Positions 1 to 9,727 of a stretch of 64,000 bases of DNA are shown piece after piece (the stretch's first letter is position 1; every line of letters begins with the position of its first letter). Origin of the DNA: PXAP01 sp964421595 (GTDB lineage Bacteria; Bacteroidota; Bacteroidia; Bacteroidales; PUMT01); NCBI GenBank assembly GCA_964421595.1, contig CAYQXY010000007.1, positions 1 through 64,000 on the forward strand, written 5' to 3'. A model generated the notes under the pieces. The model did no database searches and was not told the DNA's origin. It saw only the letters and a list, made by a program, of their open reading frames with translations. The translations under genes were made by a program, and so were the position numbers.

Positions 1-121
1 TTTTAGGCTTTTTCCGTAAGCGCGGCATTTTTTTGGTTACTTTTTTTTGCTGTTGAAAAAAAGTAATAGAAAATTGTAGCGAGTTAACGGTTTTTAGAAA
101 AAAACAGTGATTTTCAGGCTA
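1..121. repeat. Dispersed hairpin-rich intergenic repeat, copy 1 (cut by window edge)
   Basis: Bases 8-66 closely match 48373-48431, and bases 79-114 match 48333-48368. An 11-bp perfect inverted repeat (TTACTTTTTTT at 37-47, its complement at 56-66) encloses an 8-base loop. The two blocks occur in opposite order here compared with copy 2, which suggests an alternating A-B-A array continuing left of the window. It lies downstream of the transporter stop. REP-like or BIME-like intergenic elements behave this way; the hairpin may also act as a bidirectional terminator. Confidence 0.75.
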
Positions 122-145
122 TAGAAAAAAAGTGACAGCCACAGA

Positions 146-2365
146 TCACATTATCTCCTTATACTTGTTAGCATTGACAAATATAACATCCCCAACTTCA
201 TCATACCCCTCAAAAACCTTTTCTCCATGCTGCTTTATCATCTCTCCCCTGTAACCAATTAGAGTTAGTCCGGCACCTGCTGATCTCTCATTAATAAGTG
301 ATTTTGAATTTACCCCTTCCTTAATGGTTATTATTTCAATATTATTTAATGAAATAGGAAGCCTTCCCACATGGATCAGTTCAATTATCTGTTCCCGGGT
401 TTGCTCTTTTTCGCTTTCCTTGCAAAGACTGAATATTTTAATGAATCCCTTTTTCCAGTCAGGATGACCCAGAATTATATAGGATATAAGTATCATCAGG
501 TTTGCATTTTCGGTGTCGGTAGGTTTAATCCATACATGAATTCCTTTTCTGAAATTTATTGCCTTTTGTGTATTTGAATAGATGCAGATATCAAAATTAC
601 CTGCTTTTACAAGGGCCAGATTATCCAGGATCTGGCAGAGCTCTTTACTGTTTCCATGCTCGTATTCGAACAGGGCAAGATTATTATCCATCCCTGAAAT
701 ACTTGGTAACTGAATAATCTGGGCAATGGCTGATGTATATGAGGGGGAGATAAGAGTATCGACATAGACATTGCTCTCTTCGATATCAGAGATCTGTATT
801 AATTTCTCAAGTACCTCGTCTGACTGCTTACAAGTGGCTTTGGAAAAATATCCTTCAATCAGGTGAATATAGGTTGCAAAACCATATCGGTGAGATATCC
901 AGTTGATAAGTTCAAAAGGCTTGATTCTGTTAAAAGTATTTTTTGAAACGCATACAACAGAAGGGCGCCAGGAATTACCTTGCTTTTTCTTTGATTTTTG
1001 CAGATATATCTGAATTCTTCTTACAAGCTGGAAAAAAGCCCCCTGAAATATAACCTCCAGGCCTTTTCTGTCCTTATGATGGTTGGATATTCCTATATAC
1101 AGAACAGCCATCAGGATTAATGATATAATGGCATACGTGGCATGTATCATAAGCATAAGCCACAGGCTCATTACAAACCCGCCCAATGAAAAATACCAGC
1201 GCGATTTGAAAGATGGCCGGTAGGAGGGATCAGATCCGAAGTGATTCAGAAATGAAATCAGACATAACGAACCATAGGTTACCATAAAAAACATAGTAAT
1301 AATCTGTGCTACTACGTTTACACTTCCAAGGATAACAAACACCATGGCTATTACACAAGTGATCAGGGTTGCATTATAAGGCTCGTTAGTTTCACCCCTT
1401 CCTCTTGAGAAGATGTAATTCAGGTTTCTTTGTGGTATAGACCTGTCAAGTCCCATTGCCTGTAATGTGCGGGGAGCAACAATTATTGATCCTATTGCAG
1501 AAGATATTGTTGAAGCTGCAAGGCCAAGAGGAATAACCAAAAGTCCTAAGAAAGCAATCCTGATCATGATAAGCTGATTGTCAATCAAATCATATTGACC
1601 GGCCGATACTGCAAGCTTCCATGATATAAGAATATAAATTATCATCCCGATTAATGTAGCAGCAATAGTCCCGCGTGGTATGGATTTACCCGGGTTTCTG
1701 AGGTCGCCCGAAAGTCCAACACCTGCTGTCATTCCTGTAAAGGCAGGGAAGACGATAGCAAAAACAATAAAGAAATCATCCTGGTTACGGAAACTGAAAT
1801 TTGATAAACCTTCTTCTGTAGATGGAACCGTGCTGCCAAAAAAGAAGAAAGAGAGGCTGACTAATAAAATTGCGCCAACCACATATAATGCCTTAATTCC
1901 CATGTTTGCTCCTTTTTTCAGAATTAACACCGATAAAAAGATCATGGTAGGAACACTGACGGCCTGTCTTGGCAGCATTATTCCATAATTATTGGAAACA
2001 TAATTGAATAGTGGTTCAAATGCTTCAGCAAATGCAATGACATAAAACGCAACACTTATGGCTTGAGAAAGGTACAGTGCAATTCCAATAGTTGCCCCAA
2101 TATTCAATCCGAAAGACCTGGAAATGATATAATAGACTCCGCCACCTTCCACTCTCTGGTTTGTAGCTATTTCAGAAAGGGCCATGGCAGTCGGAATTGT
2201 AACCAGATGACCGACAATTATTATAAGAAATGCTCCCCAGAATCCGAGCATCCCAACAGTAAATCCGAATCTGAGAAACAGTATTGCGCCAAGAATCGTT
2301 GTAATAGAGGTGAAAAATACCGGGGCAGTGCCAAAACGTTTTACTTTGTTGAAATTGTTTGCCAT
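146..2365 (-). CDS. SLC12-like amino acid/cation-chloride permease (APC superfamily)
   Basis: This 739-residue protein has about 12 hydrophobic segments in roughly residues 13-450, followed by a soluble tail of about 290 residues. That is the layout of cation-chloride cotransporter-like members of the APC superfamily. The unwound-helix region of the first bundle and the glycine-rich EGGGVYYI segment (residues 73-80) fit APC transporters. The tail has the alternating beta/alpha character of the SLC12 C-terminal domain. It would act in the cytoplasmic membrane; the substrate (amino acid, or Na/K/Cl) cannot be read from sequence. ATG start. It stands alone, 180 bases from the next minus-strand gene, and its 3' side runs into a dispersed repeat. 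The family call is firm, the substrate unknown. Confidence 0.85.
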   Translation of the reverse strand: MANNFNKVKRFGTAPVFFTSITTILGAILFLRFGFTVGMLGFWGAFLIIIVGHLVTIPTAMALSEIATNQRVEGGGVYYIISRSFGLNIGATIGIALYLSQAISVAFYVIAFAEAFEPLFNYVSNNYGIMLPRQAVSVPTMIFLSVLILKKGANMGIKALYVVGAILLVSLSFFFFGSTVPSTEEGLSNFSFRNQDDFFIVFAIVFPAFTGMTAGVGLSGDLRNPGKSIPRGTIAATLIGMIIYILISWKLAVSAGQYDLIDNQLIMIRIAFLGLLVIPLGLAASTISSAIGSIIVAPRTLQAMGLDRSIPQRNLNYIFSRGRGETNEPYNATLITCVIAMVFVILGSVNVVAQIITMFFMVTYGSLCLISFLNHFGSDPSYRPSFKSRWYFSLGGFVMSLWLMLMIHATYAIISLILMAVLYIGISNHHKDRKGLEVIFQGAFFQLVRRIQIYLQKSKKKQGNSWRPSVVCVSKNTFNRIKPFELINWISHRYGFATYIHLIEGYFSKATCKQSDEVLEKLIQISDIEESNVYVDTLISPSYTSAIAQIIQLPSISGMDNNLALFEYEHGNSKELCQILDNLALVKAGNFDICIYSNTQKAINFRKGIHVWIKPTDTENANLMILISYIILGHPDWKKGFIKIFSLCKESEKEQTREQIIELIHVGRLPISLNNIEIITIKEGVNSKSLINERSAGAGLTLIGYRGEMIKQHGEKVFEGYDEVGDVIFVNANKYKEIM

Positions 2366-2545
2366 AAAAGGAGTGACTTATTTAATCTGCTAAAATATGA
2401 AAAACTTCCGTCTAATTTAATTTACCTGCTGCTATTGATTAAATTGATTAAAGCGGAAGTTTATATTGCCCGGCCAAAACATCAGCAAAAAAACAATTTG
2501 AAATATTCCGGTGCGATTATTGAAAAAATTGACAGATAAATAGTT

Positions 2546-3250
2546 TCAGGAAATATTTTGAGGTATTGAATGGAAGTCAGTAAATGTTTTCTGAGGTAAA
2601 CTATTAATGTGATGAGAATGCTCATAGTTTTGCATTCTTCTCATCGTACTGCGGCTAATTCTACTGGTAAACAGTCCGACAATAAAGAAAAAGACAAGAA
2701 TTCCACCAAGTACATACATTATGGTCTTTGAAGTGTCAACCGATGCGTTAAGCCTTAGTGTCATTGCATTATAAAGCATCCAGAGCATATACAGGTTAAG
2801 ACACAGAATAATCAGTGAACCAAGAAATGGATGAATGATTGAGAAGATGTTCATAAAGGCACTGACCGGTGTTATTACCATCAATGCGGCAGTGACATGT
2901 ATTATTGGTTCGAATTCGGTTTTACCACCTGCAATTGATACCAGCAGCATAATTATCAGTGCACCAATAAAGAGTCCTATCAATGCACCTATAATTGCGG
3001 AAATGAAGGCCATCAGTCCCAGAGCCGGCCCGAATATCGTTCCTCCAAATATACCTCCGGTCGCCGTTACCCTGAATAGTCCCCAGAGTAGGGCGAATAT
3101 TCCTGCTATGCCACCATAAATAACGGCTTTTATTATTGGAGGACCAAATCCTCCTTCCGTCGACATTGTGCTGAAATACTCCCGCGGGTTTAACAGGGCC
3201 TGTTTTGAATCTTCAATAAATGCATTAAAGTTGAATTCTTTGCTTTCCAT
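2546..3250 (-). CDS. Yip1-family multi-pass membrane protein
   Basis: This 234-residue protein opens with about 30 polar residues containing a LLNPREYF-like segment, typical of the start of bacterial Yip1/YIP1-domain proteins. Five hydrophobic helices rich in Gly, Ile and Phe follow, then a short basic tail with RRM residues. The last helix ends near residue 198. No enzymatic motif is visible. Bacterial Yip1-domain proteins are of unknown function and sit in the cytoplasmic membrane. ATG start; both flanking gaps are 170-180 bases, so it is probably transcribed alone. The family call rests on topology and the N-terminal segment. Confidence 0.7.
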   Translation of the reverse strand: MESKEFNFNAFIEDSKQALLNPREYFSTMSTEGGFGPPIIKAVIYGGIAGIFALLWGLFRVTATGGIFGGTIFGPALGLMAFISAIIGALIGLFIGALIIMLLVSIAGGKTEFEPIIHVTAALMVITPVSAFMNIFSIIHPFLGSLIILCLNLYMLWMLYNAMTLRLNASVDTSKTIMYVLGGILVFFFIVGLFTSRISRSTMRRMQNYEHSHHINSLPQKTFTDFHSIPQNIS

Positions 3251-3338
3251 ATCAGATTGTTTTTGTGTTAGGGAAATTAAGGGTTTTACCTAAAAGGATA
3301 TACAATTAAAGATAGGTAAAAAAGGAATGCAATCAAAA

Positions 3339-3370
3339 AAGGGTTTCGGACTATAAAGCCCAAAACCCTT
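3339..3370 (-). terminator. Rho-independent terminator after the phosphofructokinase gene
   Basis: AAGGGTTT (3339-3346) pairs with AAACCCTT (3363-3370), with further G/C pairing inside the loop. On the minus strand a T-run follows the stem. It sits about 50 bases downstream of the pfkA stop codon. Confidence 0.75.
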
Positions 3371-3423
3371 ATAATGATACAGGTAAATAAAATATCTGCA
3401 AAATCTGTCTGATCGAAGACTGA

Positions 3424-4518
3424 TTATTGACCCAGTGAAATACCTATTCCTTTTGCAGTTTTAACCAGGCTCGCACTTTCGGTAACGAATTTATTTTTCT
3501 GAATGGCATCAATAAGAGGTATTGATATAATATTCGGATGCCGGTAAGCTACCATCTCTCCAAACCTTTCTTCCAGAACCATTTCAAAAGCCTTAACTCC
3601 AAACTGCGCAGCAAGTACCCTGTCAAATGCAACCGGTATTCCTCCTCTTTGAAGATGGCCAAGTACTGTTTCCCTGATATCAGCTGTAACACCTGCATCT
3701 TTAAGCTCCATCTCAAGCCTGGCCGCAGCGCCTCTCAGCCTTACGTTGTGATAACCAACCTCGCTTGATTTCTCTCCGGACTGAATTCCACCTTTAGGCA
3801 TAGCCCCTTCTGCTATAACTAAAATGGCAAAACCTTTCCCTCTTGAAAATCTGGACTCAAGCCGCTCGGCTACCTTTTGTATGTCATATGGAATTTCAGG
3901 TATCAGGCAGACCTCTGCGCCACCTGCTATTGATGCACTGAGAGCAATCCAGCCTGCATCCCTGCCCATTACCTCAAGTATGAGAATCCTGTTGTGGCTG
4001 GCAGCAGTTGTCACAAGCTTATCTACAGCTTCGGTAGCTATCTGGACTGCTGTCTGGTATCCGAATGTGAAATCAGTAAACTGAAGGTCATTATCAATTG
4101 TTTTCGGCACTCCGATAACCTTAAGCCCTTTTTCATAAAAAGCCTGTGAAATTCGCTGAGATCCGTCGCCACCTATACTGATTACGGCATCCACTCCCAT
4201 ATACTGAAGCTTCCTCATCATTTCATCCGATCTGTCCACCGCTCCCCAGGTTCCATCCAGGTTCTTTACCGGCCATTCAAATGGTCCCCCCTTATTAGTT
4301 GTTCCGAGAATTGTTCCTCCACGAAAGTGAATGCCTGACACTGCCTTCTCATCCAGTATCACAATTTCTGTAGGTTCTTTTAATAATCCGTCAAACGAAT
4401 TGATACTGCCAATAATCTCCCAGTCTTTTTCCCGGGCTGCTCTTTTAACAATGGCTCTTATGACTGCATTTAGTCCGGGACAATCACCACCACCGGTTGC
4501 TACTAATACTCTCTTCAT
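3424..4518 (-). CDS. pfkA: 6-phosphofructokinase, mixed Gly/Lys (group III-like) active site
   Basis: It phosphorylates fructose 6-phosphate to fructose 1,6-bisphosphate in glycolysis (cytosol). The start shows the nucleotide loop GGGDCPGLNAVIR (residues 9-21). GGDGS (116-120) has Gly where pyrophosphate-dependent enzymes have Asp, which favours ATP. PKTIDND (138-144) has Lys where the E. coli ATP enzyme has Gly; the base catalyst is D142. This Gly/Lys combination is known from group III (actinomycete-type) PFKs. MGRDAGW and the PEIPYD region are also present. At 364 residues it is longer than the 320 of E. coli, as in that group. ATG start, followed downstream by its own terminator. The enzyme family is certain; the phosphoryl donor is inferred as ATP. 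Confidence 0.95.
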   Translation of the reverse strand: MKRVLVATGGGDCPGLNAVIRAIVKRAAREKDWEIIGSINSFDGLLKEPTEIVILDEKAVSGIHFRGGTILGTTNKGGPFEWPVKNLDGTWGAVDRSDEMMRKLQYMGVDAVISIGGDGSQRISQAFYEKGLKVIGVPKTIDNDLQFTDFTFGYQTAVQIATEAVDKLVTTAASHNRILILEVMGRDAGWIALSASIAGGAEVCLIPEIPYDIQKVAERLESRFSRGKGFAILVIAEGAMPKGGIQSGEKSSEVGYHNVRLRGAAARLEMELKDAGVTADIRETVLGHLQRGGIPVAFDRVLAAQFGVKAFEMVLEERFGEMVAYRHPNIISIPLIDAIQKNKFVTESASLVKTAKGIGISLGQ

Positions 4519-4789
4519 CTTAATATTTATTTATTGGTTCTCTTATCGTCAAAAACATATTGTGAAATTGAGGAAGGCCCGATATAAAAATTACACCTGC
4601 CTTAAAAAGATGGCAAATATAACCTGAAATTAATTGAGAACAAAATTATAAGCTGGAATCTACTGCTTTGATCTTCAATATTTAGTAAAAAAATAACTTG
4701 CATTTAACAATTCGGTTATCTGGAAGGAGTCACTTTAAATACTACCGGCCTGTGAAGTAACCGTGACGATGTCATTTAAAGCAAAAAAA
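4519..4789. other. Intergenic stretch upstream of pfkA
   Basis: The stretch is AT-rich and noncoding, and should hold the minus-strand pfkA promoter. No perfect TAnnTTTG element was found, and apart from the susD1 terminator that begins at 4790 nothing else is recognisable. Confidence 0.5.
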
Positions 4790-4811
4790 CCGCCCGGAGA
4801 AATCCGGGCGG
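4783..4811 (-). terminator. Strong rho-independent terminator of the susC1-susD1 operon
   Basis: A perfect 9-bp stem, CCGCCCGGA (4790-4798) with TCCGGGCGG (4803-4811), has a 4-base loop. Seven A residues at 4783-4789 give the U-run on the minus transcript. It lies 28 bases past the susD1 stop and is nearly identical to the terminator after susD2. Confidence 0.92.
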
Positions 4812-4838
4812 CGGGGACACAAAAAACGGGACAACTAC

Positions 4839-6428
4839 CTAATAACCCGGATTTTGCTTCAAATTTGGATTGGCATTGATACGTGGCTGAGGAATTGGCA
4901 TTACATTCCTGAAATCCTGTTCGCCTGAGCGGTCAAAGAATTCCCATTCACCCCGAACAAATTTGTCAAATCTGATAAGGTCATTTCTGCGCATTCCTTC
5001 AAAATAGAATTCCCAGCTTCTTTCCATCAGAAGGGCGTCAAGATCAAGGGTAGCAGTAGTATAAAGCTTACCAGTGGGATCATCGAAAGCACGGGAACGA
5101 ACCTGGTTAACCAGGTCAACCGCTTCCTGTGTGGCAGCGCCACCATTCTTACGCATAAGTGCTTCTGCTTTCAGCATAAGGATGTCAGCGTAACGATAAA
5201 TTGCAAGGTCATTACCCATTGACCATGCAGGAAGTGCACTTATTTCCCATTTCATTATACGGGCACCATTATATTCAAGTGCATTCCTGTGATCATATGT
5301 GTTCTGATCTGTTGCATCATAAATATTGACGAAATCAACTGTCAGATTCAAAGGATTGGGTGCACTTTCCTCCGAGCAAAGTAAAACCTCTCCTGTTGAA
5401 GAATACTGAGGACCTACAAGCCAGCCGTTTCTCCTTATATCCAGTTCGTCAAATGATTTATAATGAGAAGGAAGGGCAGAGAACCCGTTCCATGGTCCAT
5501 TAGCTGTATTAAATTTTCTTTGCATGGCATAGTGATGGCCAAGCCAGAAGAAAATCAAACCCCAGTCAGTGCGGGTTTCATCATAAGGTATGACAAAGAT
5601 ATTTTCTGTTGAACCACTGTTTTCAGCAGCGAAATTATTGAAATAATTACCTTCCAGCTGATAGAGATCACTGTTGATAATTGCATCACAATGAGCTATT
5701 ACCTCGTCCCATCTTCCGGTGCCAGTCCATGTCTCTGCGTTGATATAAAGCTTTGCGAGCATAGCATGAGCAGTCCATTTGTTAAAGCGGCCGTAAGTGG
5801 ACTGATTTTTTTCCTCAGACAGGTTATTGATATTATCTAGTAGATCACTTTCAATAAAATTGAATAACTCGGTACGACCTGTCTGAAAATCAGCGTTATT
5901 AGGTGGTGAAAACCCAGGTTCCACATCAAAACGGTCAACAATGGGAACGTTGCCAAAGAAATCGATCAGTTGATAATAACCAAATGCCCTGATCATTTTA
6001 AGTTCGGCCAGAAATTGATCACGTAGTTCAGCATCCATGTTTTCAAGTTGCTCAAGCTGGAATATTAACATGTTCGCCCTGTTTACACGGTCAAACCCGT
6101 AACCCCATACGTTGTTTATCTGAGGTGTTTCTGATGACCATGTGTGCTCATGCATTCTTTGCCAGTGGCCGCCGTCATACCAATGCCTCCCCCTTGTTGG
6201 TATAAGGGTGTGGTCAGTGTTATGTGAATTAAGTGTCCAGATATTTTCTATCCATTTAAGATCCCCGTAAGCCGGGGCAATGGCAGAAATAACCTCTTCC
6301 TGTGTCTTGTAGAAGTTTTCAGAAGCAATCTGATCATAAAGCACCTCGTCAAGATCGGTACATGAAGGGGTAATGGAAAAGACCAGTATCCCTGCAATAA
6401 GTATTAAGAATTTTTTTATATTATTCAT
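4839..6428 (-). CDS. SusD/RagB-family outer-membrane glycan-binding lipoprotein (copy 1)
   Basis: This is the surface lipoprotein partner that lids the SusC transporter and binds oligosaccharide. Of 529 residues, 1-22 are a signal peptide ending in a lipobox with C23 (SITPSC), followed by acidic residues typical of surface export. The RagB/SusD helical repeats follow; ADILMLKAEAL and the NQVRSRA segment near the C-terminus are family hallmarks. Length is normal. The ATG lies 11 bases after the susC1 stop, so the two are translated from one message. It is a clear paralogue of the 533-residue copy at 11958-13559, with long shared runs such as the segment after the lipobox. Substrate unknown: no glycosidase gene lies in this operon. 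Confidence 0.95.
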   Translation of the reverse strand: MNNIKKFLILIAGILVFSITPSCTDLDEVLYDQIASENFYKTQEEVISAIAPAYGDLKWIENIWTLNSHNTDHTLIPTRGRHWYDGGHWQRMHEHTWSSETPQINNVWGYGFDRVNRANMLIFQLEQLENMDAELRDQFLAELKMIRAFGYYQLIDFFGNVPIVDRFDVEPGFSPPNNADFQTGRTELFNFIESDLLDNINNLSEEKNQSTYGRFNKWTAHAMLAKLYINAETWTGTGRWDEVIAHCDAIINSDLYQLEGNYFNNFAAENSGSTENIFVIPYDETRTDWGLIFFWLGHHYAMQRKFNTANGPWNGFSALPSHYKSFDELDIRRNGWLVGPQYSSTGEVLLCSEESAPNPLNLTVDFVNIYDATDQNTYDHRNALEYNGARIMKWEISALPAWSMGNDLAIYRYADILMLKAEALMRKNGGAATQEAVDLVNQVRSRAFDDPTGKLYTTATLDLDALLMERSWEFYFEGMRRNDLIRFDKFVRGEWEFFDRSGEQDFRNVMPIPQPRINANPNLKQNPGY

Positions 6429-6439
6429 AGTTATGGGTT

Positions 6440-9400
6440 TTAGAATTGCACATTAACACCAAAGGTGAAGGTTCTTACGCTTGGATATATCCAGCGCATA
6501 TCCATGCCCGGGGTAAGTCCGCTGATACTTAATTCAGGATCCTGTCCCTTGTAGCCTGTAAATGTCATCAGGTTCTGACCACTGGCATATACCCTTAACA
6601 TCTGGAAAGTTTGTCCTCTTACCGGAATTGTATATCCCAGAGTAACGTTATCAAGTTTTACATAATCACCACGTTCAACATAATAATCGGAATACTGCGG
6701 GTCATCAATGACAGGGCTTTCAAGTCCTTCCCTGAAAATGTTTGTTGGAACCATTATCCTGTTTTCGAAAAATATTCTCCTTGTATTCAGAAGATCGAAA
6801 CCAAATGCACCTCTCAGGAAGACTGTCAGGTCGAGATTACCATAGGTAAACGTGTTGGTAAATCCCATCCAGCTTTTTGGCAATCCGTTACCTATGATTG
6901 TCTTGTCTTCATAGGTTATTTCAGATGCCAGCAGTTGATCACTATTGTCGGCATTCCAGAAAAGCCATTTTCCGTCGTCGGTAAATCCGGCATGTCTCCA
7001 CCCGAAAAGATTCCCGATTGGCTGTCCTTCTTCAAGCCTGAAAGCAGGTGTAGCATTCAGTCCGGGAGAACCTATATTCTCCAGATCCTGGTATGTTGTC
7101 TGGTAAAGGTCATTCGACAGTGATACCAGTTCATTCTGATTGTAGGAAATATTGAAGTTCGTTCTCCATGAAAAGCTGCTTGTCTGCACAGGACTTGCCT
7201 GTATCGCAAACTCTATCCCCCTGTTATTCATCTCACCAATATTTGTCCATATGGTGTTATGGAGGTTTGGCGGAACAGGTACGGCATATTCATATAAGAG
7301 GTCAGTAGTGTTCCTGTTATAAAAATCAAGGTTGATGGAAACGGCATTATTTAAAAAGGCAGCATCTATACCAATGTTTGTCTCTGCTTTTCTTTCCCAG
7401 CGAAGGTCAGGATTAGGGTTACTTACAGGTCCGAATCCTGATATCCATTCACCATTATAAAGCATCATTCCCTGCCTGCCGAGTCTTTCCAGTGAAATAT
7501 AATTGGGGATACCCTGGTTTCCGGTAATACCATATCCCACACGCAGTTTAAGGTCACTTATAAAGCCAACATTTTCCATGAAGCCTTCACGACTTATGGT
7601 CCATCCGGCAGAAATAGCCGGGAAAAATCCCCATTTATTGTCTGCTCCAAACCTTGTTGACCCTTCACGGCGCAAACTTGCAGAAAGCATATAAATATCG
7701 TCATAGCTGTAATTGGCACGTCCGAAGAAGGCTATAAGCTTACTGGAATTTTTTTGACTCCAGACATCTCCATTTCCATCATTATTATATCTTCCATCAG
7801 CAAGATGTAATCCTGCTCCGAGGTTGTTGTAGCTGAAGGCATTGGTTATAAAGTACCTGTTTCTTGCACCGAAAGCTTCCCACATAAAGTCCTGGTAACT
7901 ATAACCGGCCATTGCTGTAACGTTATGAATCCCATCAAACACGTTGTTAAAATTAACAGTGGATTCAAAAGTGCGGTCAACAGATTGTCCGCTGGAACGT
8001 GAAGCCTGTCCGTTATAACCTCCCTGTACACTGGCAAAAGCATCACGGTGAAGATAATTACCCATAATATCATTATATCTCTGCAGCGCACCGGTAGCAG
8101 ATACAGTAAGTCCGGGCATCAGGGTATATGTAGCCTGGGTGCTTGCAAGCAGCTCGTTACGTTGTTCATCCCTGTCATTCTGATACAGCTGGGCAACAGG
8201 ATTAAATAATTCCCACCCTGATTCTTCACGAAAACTTCCGTCTTCATTGTAAACAGGTAGTGTGGGATTTCTCTGCATCGCCTGTCTGTATACCCCATAA
8301 TCAATAGGATTTGATTTCCGGAAAGTGTTGCTCAGGTTCATCTGAACCAACAGCTTATCATCCATGCCGCTGTGAGTTACAGATAGTCTGCCATTAAGAA
8401 TGTTATTGTTTGATTCCCTGATAAAACCTTCAAGGTTTCTGATATTTACCGACCCATAATAGCTGGTGCTTTCAGAACCACCCGAAATGGAAAGGTTGTG
8501 CACATGGCTGAAAGGTGTTCTTCTGGTTATTTCGTTAAACCAATCTGTATCAGCACCATAATCAACAATTGAGCCGGCTTTGCTTTGAAGTAGTTCATTG
8601 CCTGAATTCTGGAAATCGGTTTTCATCTGTCTCCACTCGGCAGCATTTAAAACATCAGGTTTATTAAGCCAGTTTTCAGTATATGCATAAGCAGAGTATC
8701 CTACCACCGGTCTTCCGGGCGTACCTTTTTTAGTTGTAATAATAATTACCCCTGCATTACCCCTTGTCCCGTAGATAGCAGCGGCCGATCCGTCACGAAG
8801 AACGTCAATCGATGATATATCTTCCGGTGCAAGTGTATTTATATTACCTCCGGGTATTCCGTCAATTATAACAAGTGGTGAAGCATCACCTCTAACCGTG
8901 GAAACACCTCTTAGCTGCATTTGTACTCCTGCATTCGGGTCACCACCAGCTGAACGTGAAATGGCAAGTCCTGCAATTTTTCCCTGAACAAGCTGCAGCG
9001 GTGACTGGCTTACTGCTCCCCTGTTGAAGTCCTCTTCCCTTACAGTGGCAATAGAACTGGTAACTTCCCTTCTTCTCTGGGTACCATAACCAACTACTAC
9101 AACCTCATCAAGTTCGGCAAGGTCAAGTGACAATTCCACATTAATCGTTCTTTGGTCGCCTACGATTACCTGGCGGGTTGAATATCCGACAAACGAATAG
9201 GAGAGAACCGCGTCGGGAACATTAACAGTCAGACTGTAATTTCCGTCTATATCTGTTACAGTTCCAATCATGGTTCCCTCTATCATAATATTTACACCGG
9301 GCAGTGATTCACCGGTGCGCGCATCAGTAACCTGGCCGCTTACCACATTTTGCTGAACAGCTTTGGCGGTATTGGTAATAGCGATAAGGTTGTCTTCGAA

Positions 9401-9727
9401 TACCCTGAAATTGGCGTCAGCCGGAAAGATCATGGTAAGTAGATCTTCCACTTGGGTATCGGTTACCTGCAGATTGACTTTCCTGTTAAGATCAACAAAA
9501 TCTGTACGGTATAAAAATTTGTAATTGCTGGTGCTTTCTATCTCTCGCAGCACTTCACCCACGCTGACATTCTCATAATTGAGATTGAATGTTTTTTGTG
9601 AGTAAACAGAGCCTGCTGTATTGAACACCGATAGTATAAGGCACACTACTAGTAGTTTCATAGTTCGCAGAGTTTTTTTATTTACACCACAGTTGTAAGG
9701 TAGTGTTAAATTCGGGTTATTTTTCAT
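6440..9727 (-). CDS. SusC-type TonB-dependent transporter with STN signalling domain (copy 1)
   Basis: This outer-membrane barrel imports glycan pieces with SusD, powered by TonB. From the chosen ATG at 9727 it has 1095 residues. They comprise a signal peptide to about residue 44, an STN (secretin/TonB N-terminal) domain about 46-118, a carboxypeptidase-regulatory-like beta-sandwich about 128-206, a TonB box region (DEVVVVGYG), a plug, and a 22-strand barrel ending in aromatic-final GVNVQF. An upstream in-frame TTG (9775) is possible, but the ATG matches the start of copy 2. The STN domain is the part that contacts FecR, and sigma factor and fecR lie directly upstream, so this copy is a signalling transporter. 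SusD1 follows after 11 bases. Confidence 0.95.
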   Translation of the reverse strand: MKNNPNLTLPYNCGVNKKTLRTMKLLVVCLILSVFNTAGSVYSQKTFNLNYENVSVGEVLREIESTSNYKFLYRTDFVDLNRKVNLQVTDTQVEDLLTMIFPADANFRVFEDNLIAITNTAKAVQQNVVSGQVTDARTGESLPGVNIMIEGTMIGTVTDIDGNYSLTVNVPDAVLSYSFVGYSTRQVIVGDQRTINVELSLDLAELDEVVVVGYGTQRRREVTSSIATVREEDFNRGAVSQSPLQLVQGKIAGLAISRSAGGDPNAGVQMQLRGVSTVRGDASPLVIIDGIPGGNINTLAPEDISSIDVLRDGSAAAIYGTRGNAGVIIITTKKGTPGRPVVGYSAYAYTENWLNKPDVLNAAEWRQMKTDFQNSGNELLQSKAGSIVDYGADTDWFNEITRRTPFSHVHNLSISGGSESTSYYGSVNIRNLEGFIRESNNNILNGRLSVTHSGMDDKLLVQMNLSNTFRKSNPIDYGVYRQAMQRNPTLPVYNEDGSFREESGWELFNPVAQLYQNDRDEQRNELLASTQATYTLMPGLTVSATGALQRYNDIMGNYLHRDAFASVQGGYNGQASRSSGQSVDRTFESTVNFNNVFDGIHNVTAMAGYSYQDFMWEAFGARNRYFITNAFSYNNLGAGLHLADGRYNNDGNGDVWSQKNSSKLIAFFGRANYSYDDIYMLSASLRREGSTRFGADNKWGFFPAISAGWTISREGFMENVGFISDLKLRVGYGITGNQGIPNYISLERLGRQGMMLYNGEWISGFGPVSNPNPDLRWERKAETNIGIDAAFLNNAVSINLDFYNRNTTDLLYEYAVPVPPNLHNTIWTNIGEMNNRGIEFAIQASPVQTSSFSWRTNFNISYNQNELVSLSNDLYQTTYQDLENIGSPGLNATPAFRLEEGQPIGNLFGWRHAGFTDDGKWLFWNADNSDQLLASEITYEDKTIIGNGLPKSWMGFTNTFTYGNLDLTVFLRGAFGFDLLNTRRIFFENRIMVPTNIFREGLESPVIDDPQYSDYYVERGDYVKLDNVTLGYTIPVRGQTFQMLRVYASGQNLMTFTGYKGQDPELSISGLTPGMDMRWIYPSVRTFTFGVNVQF

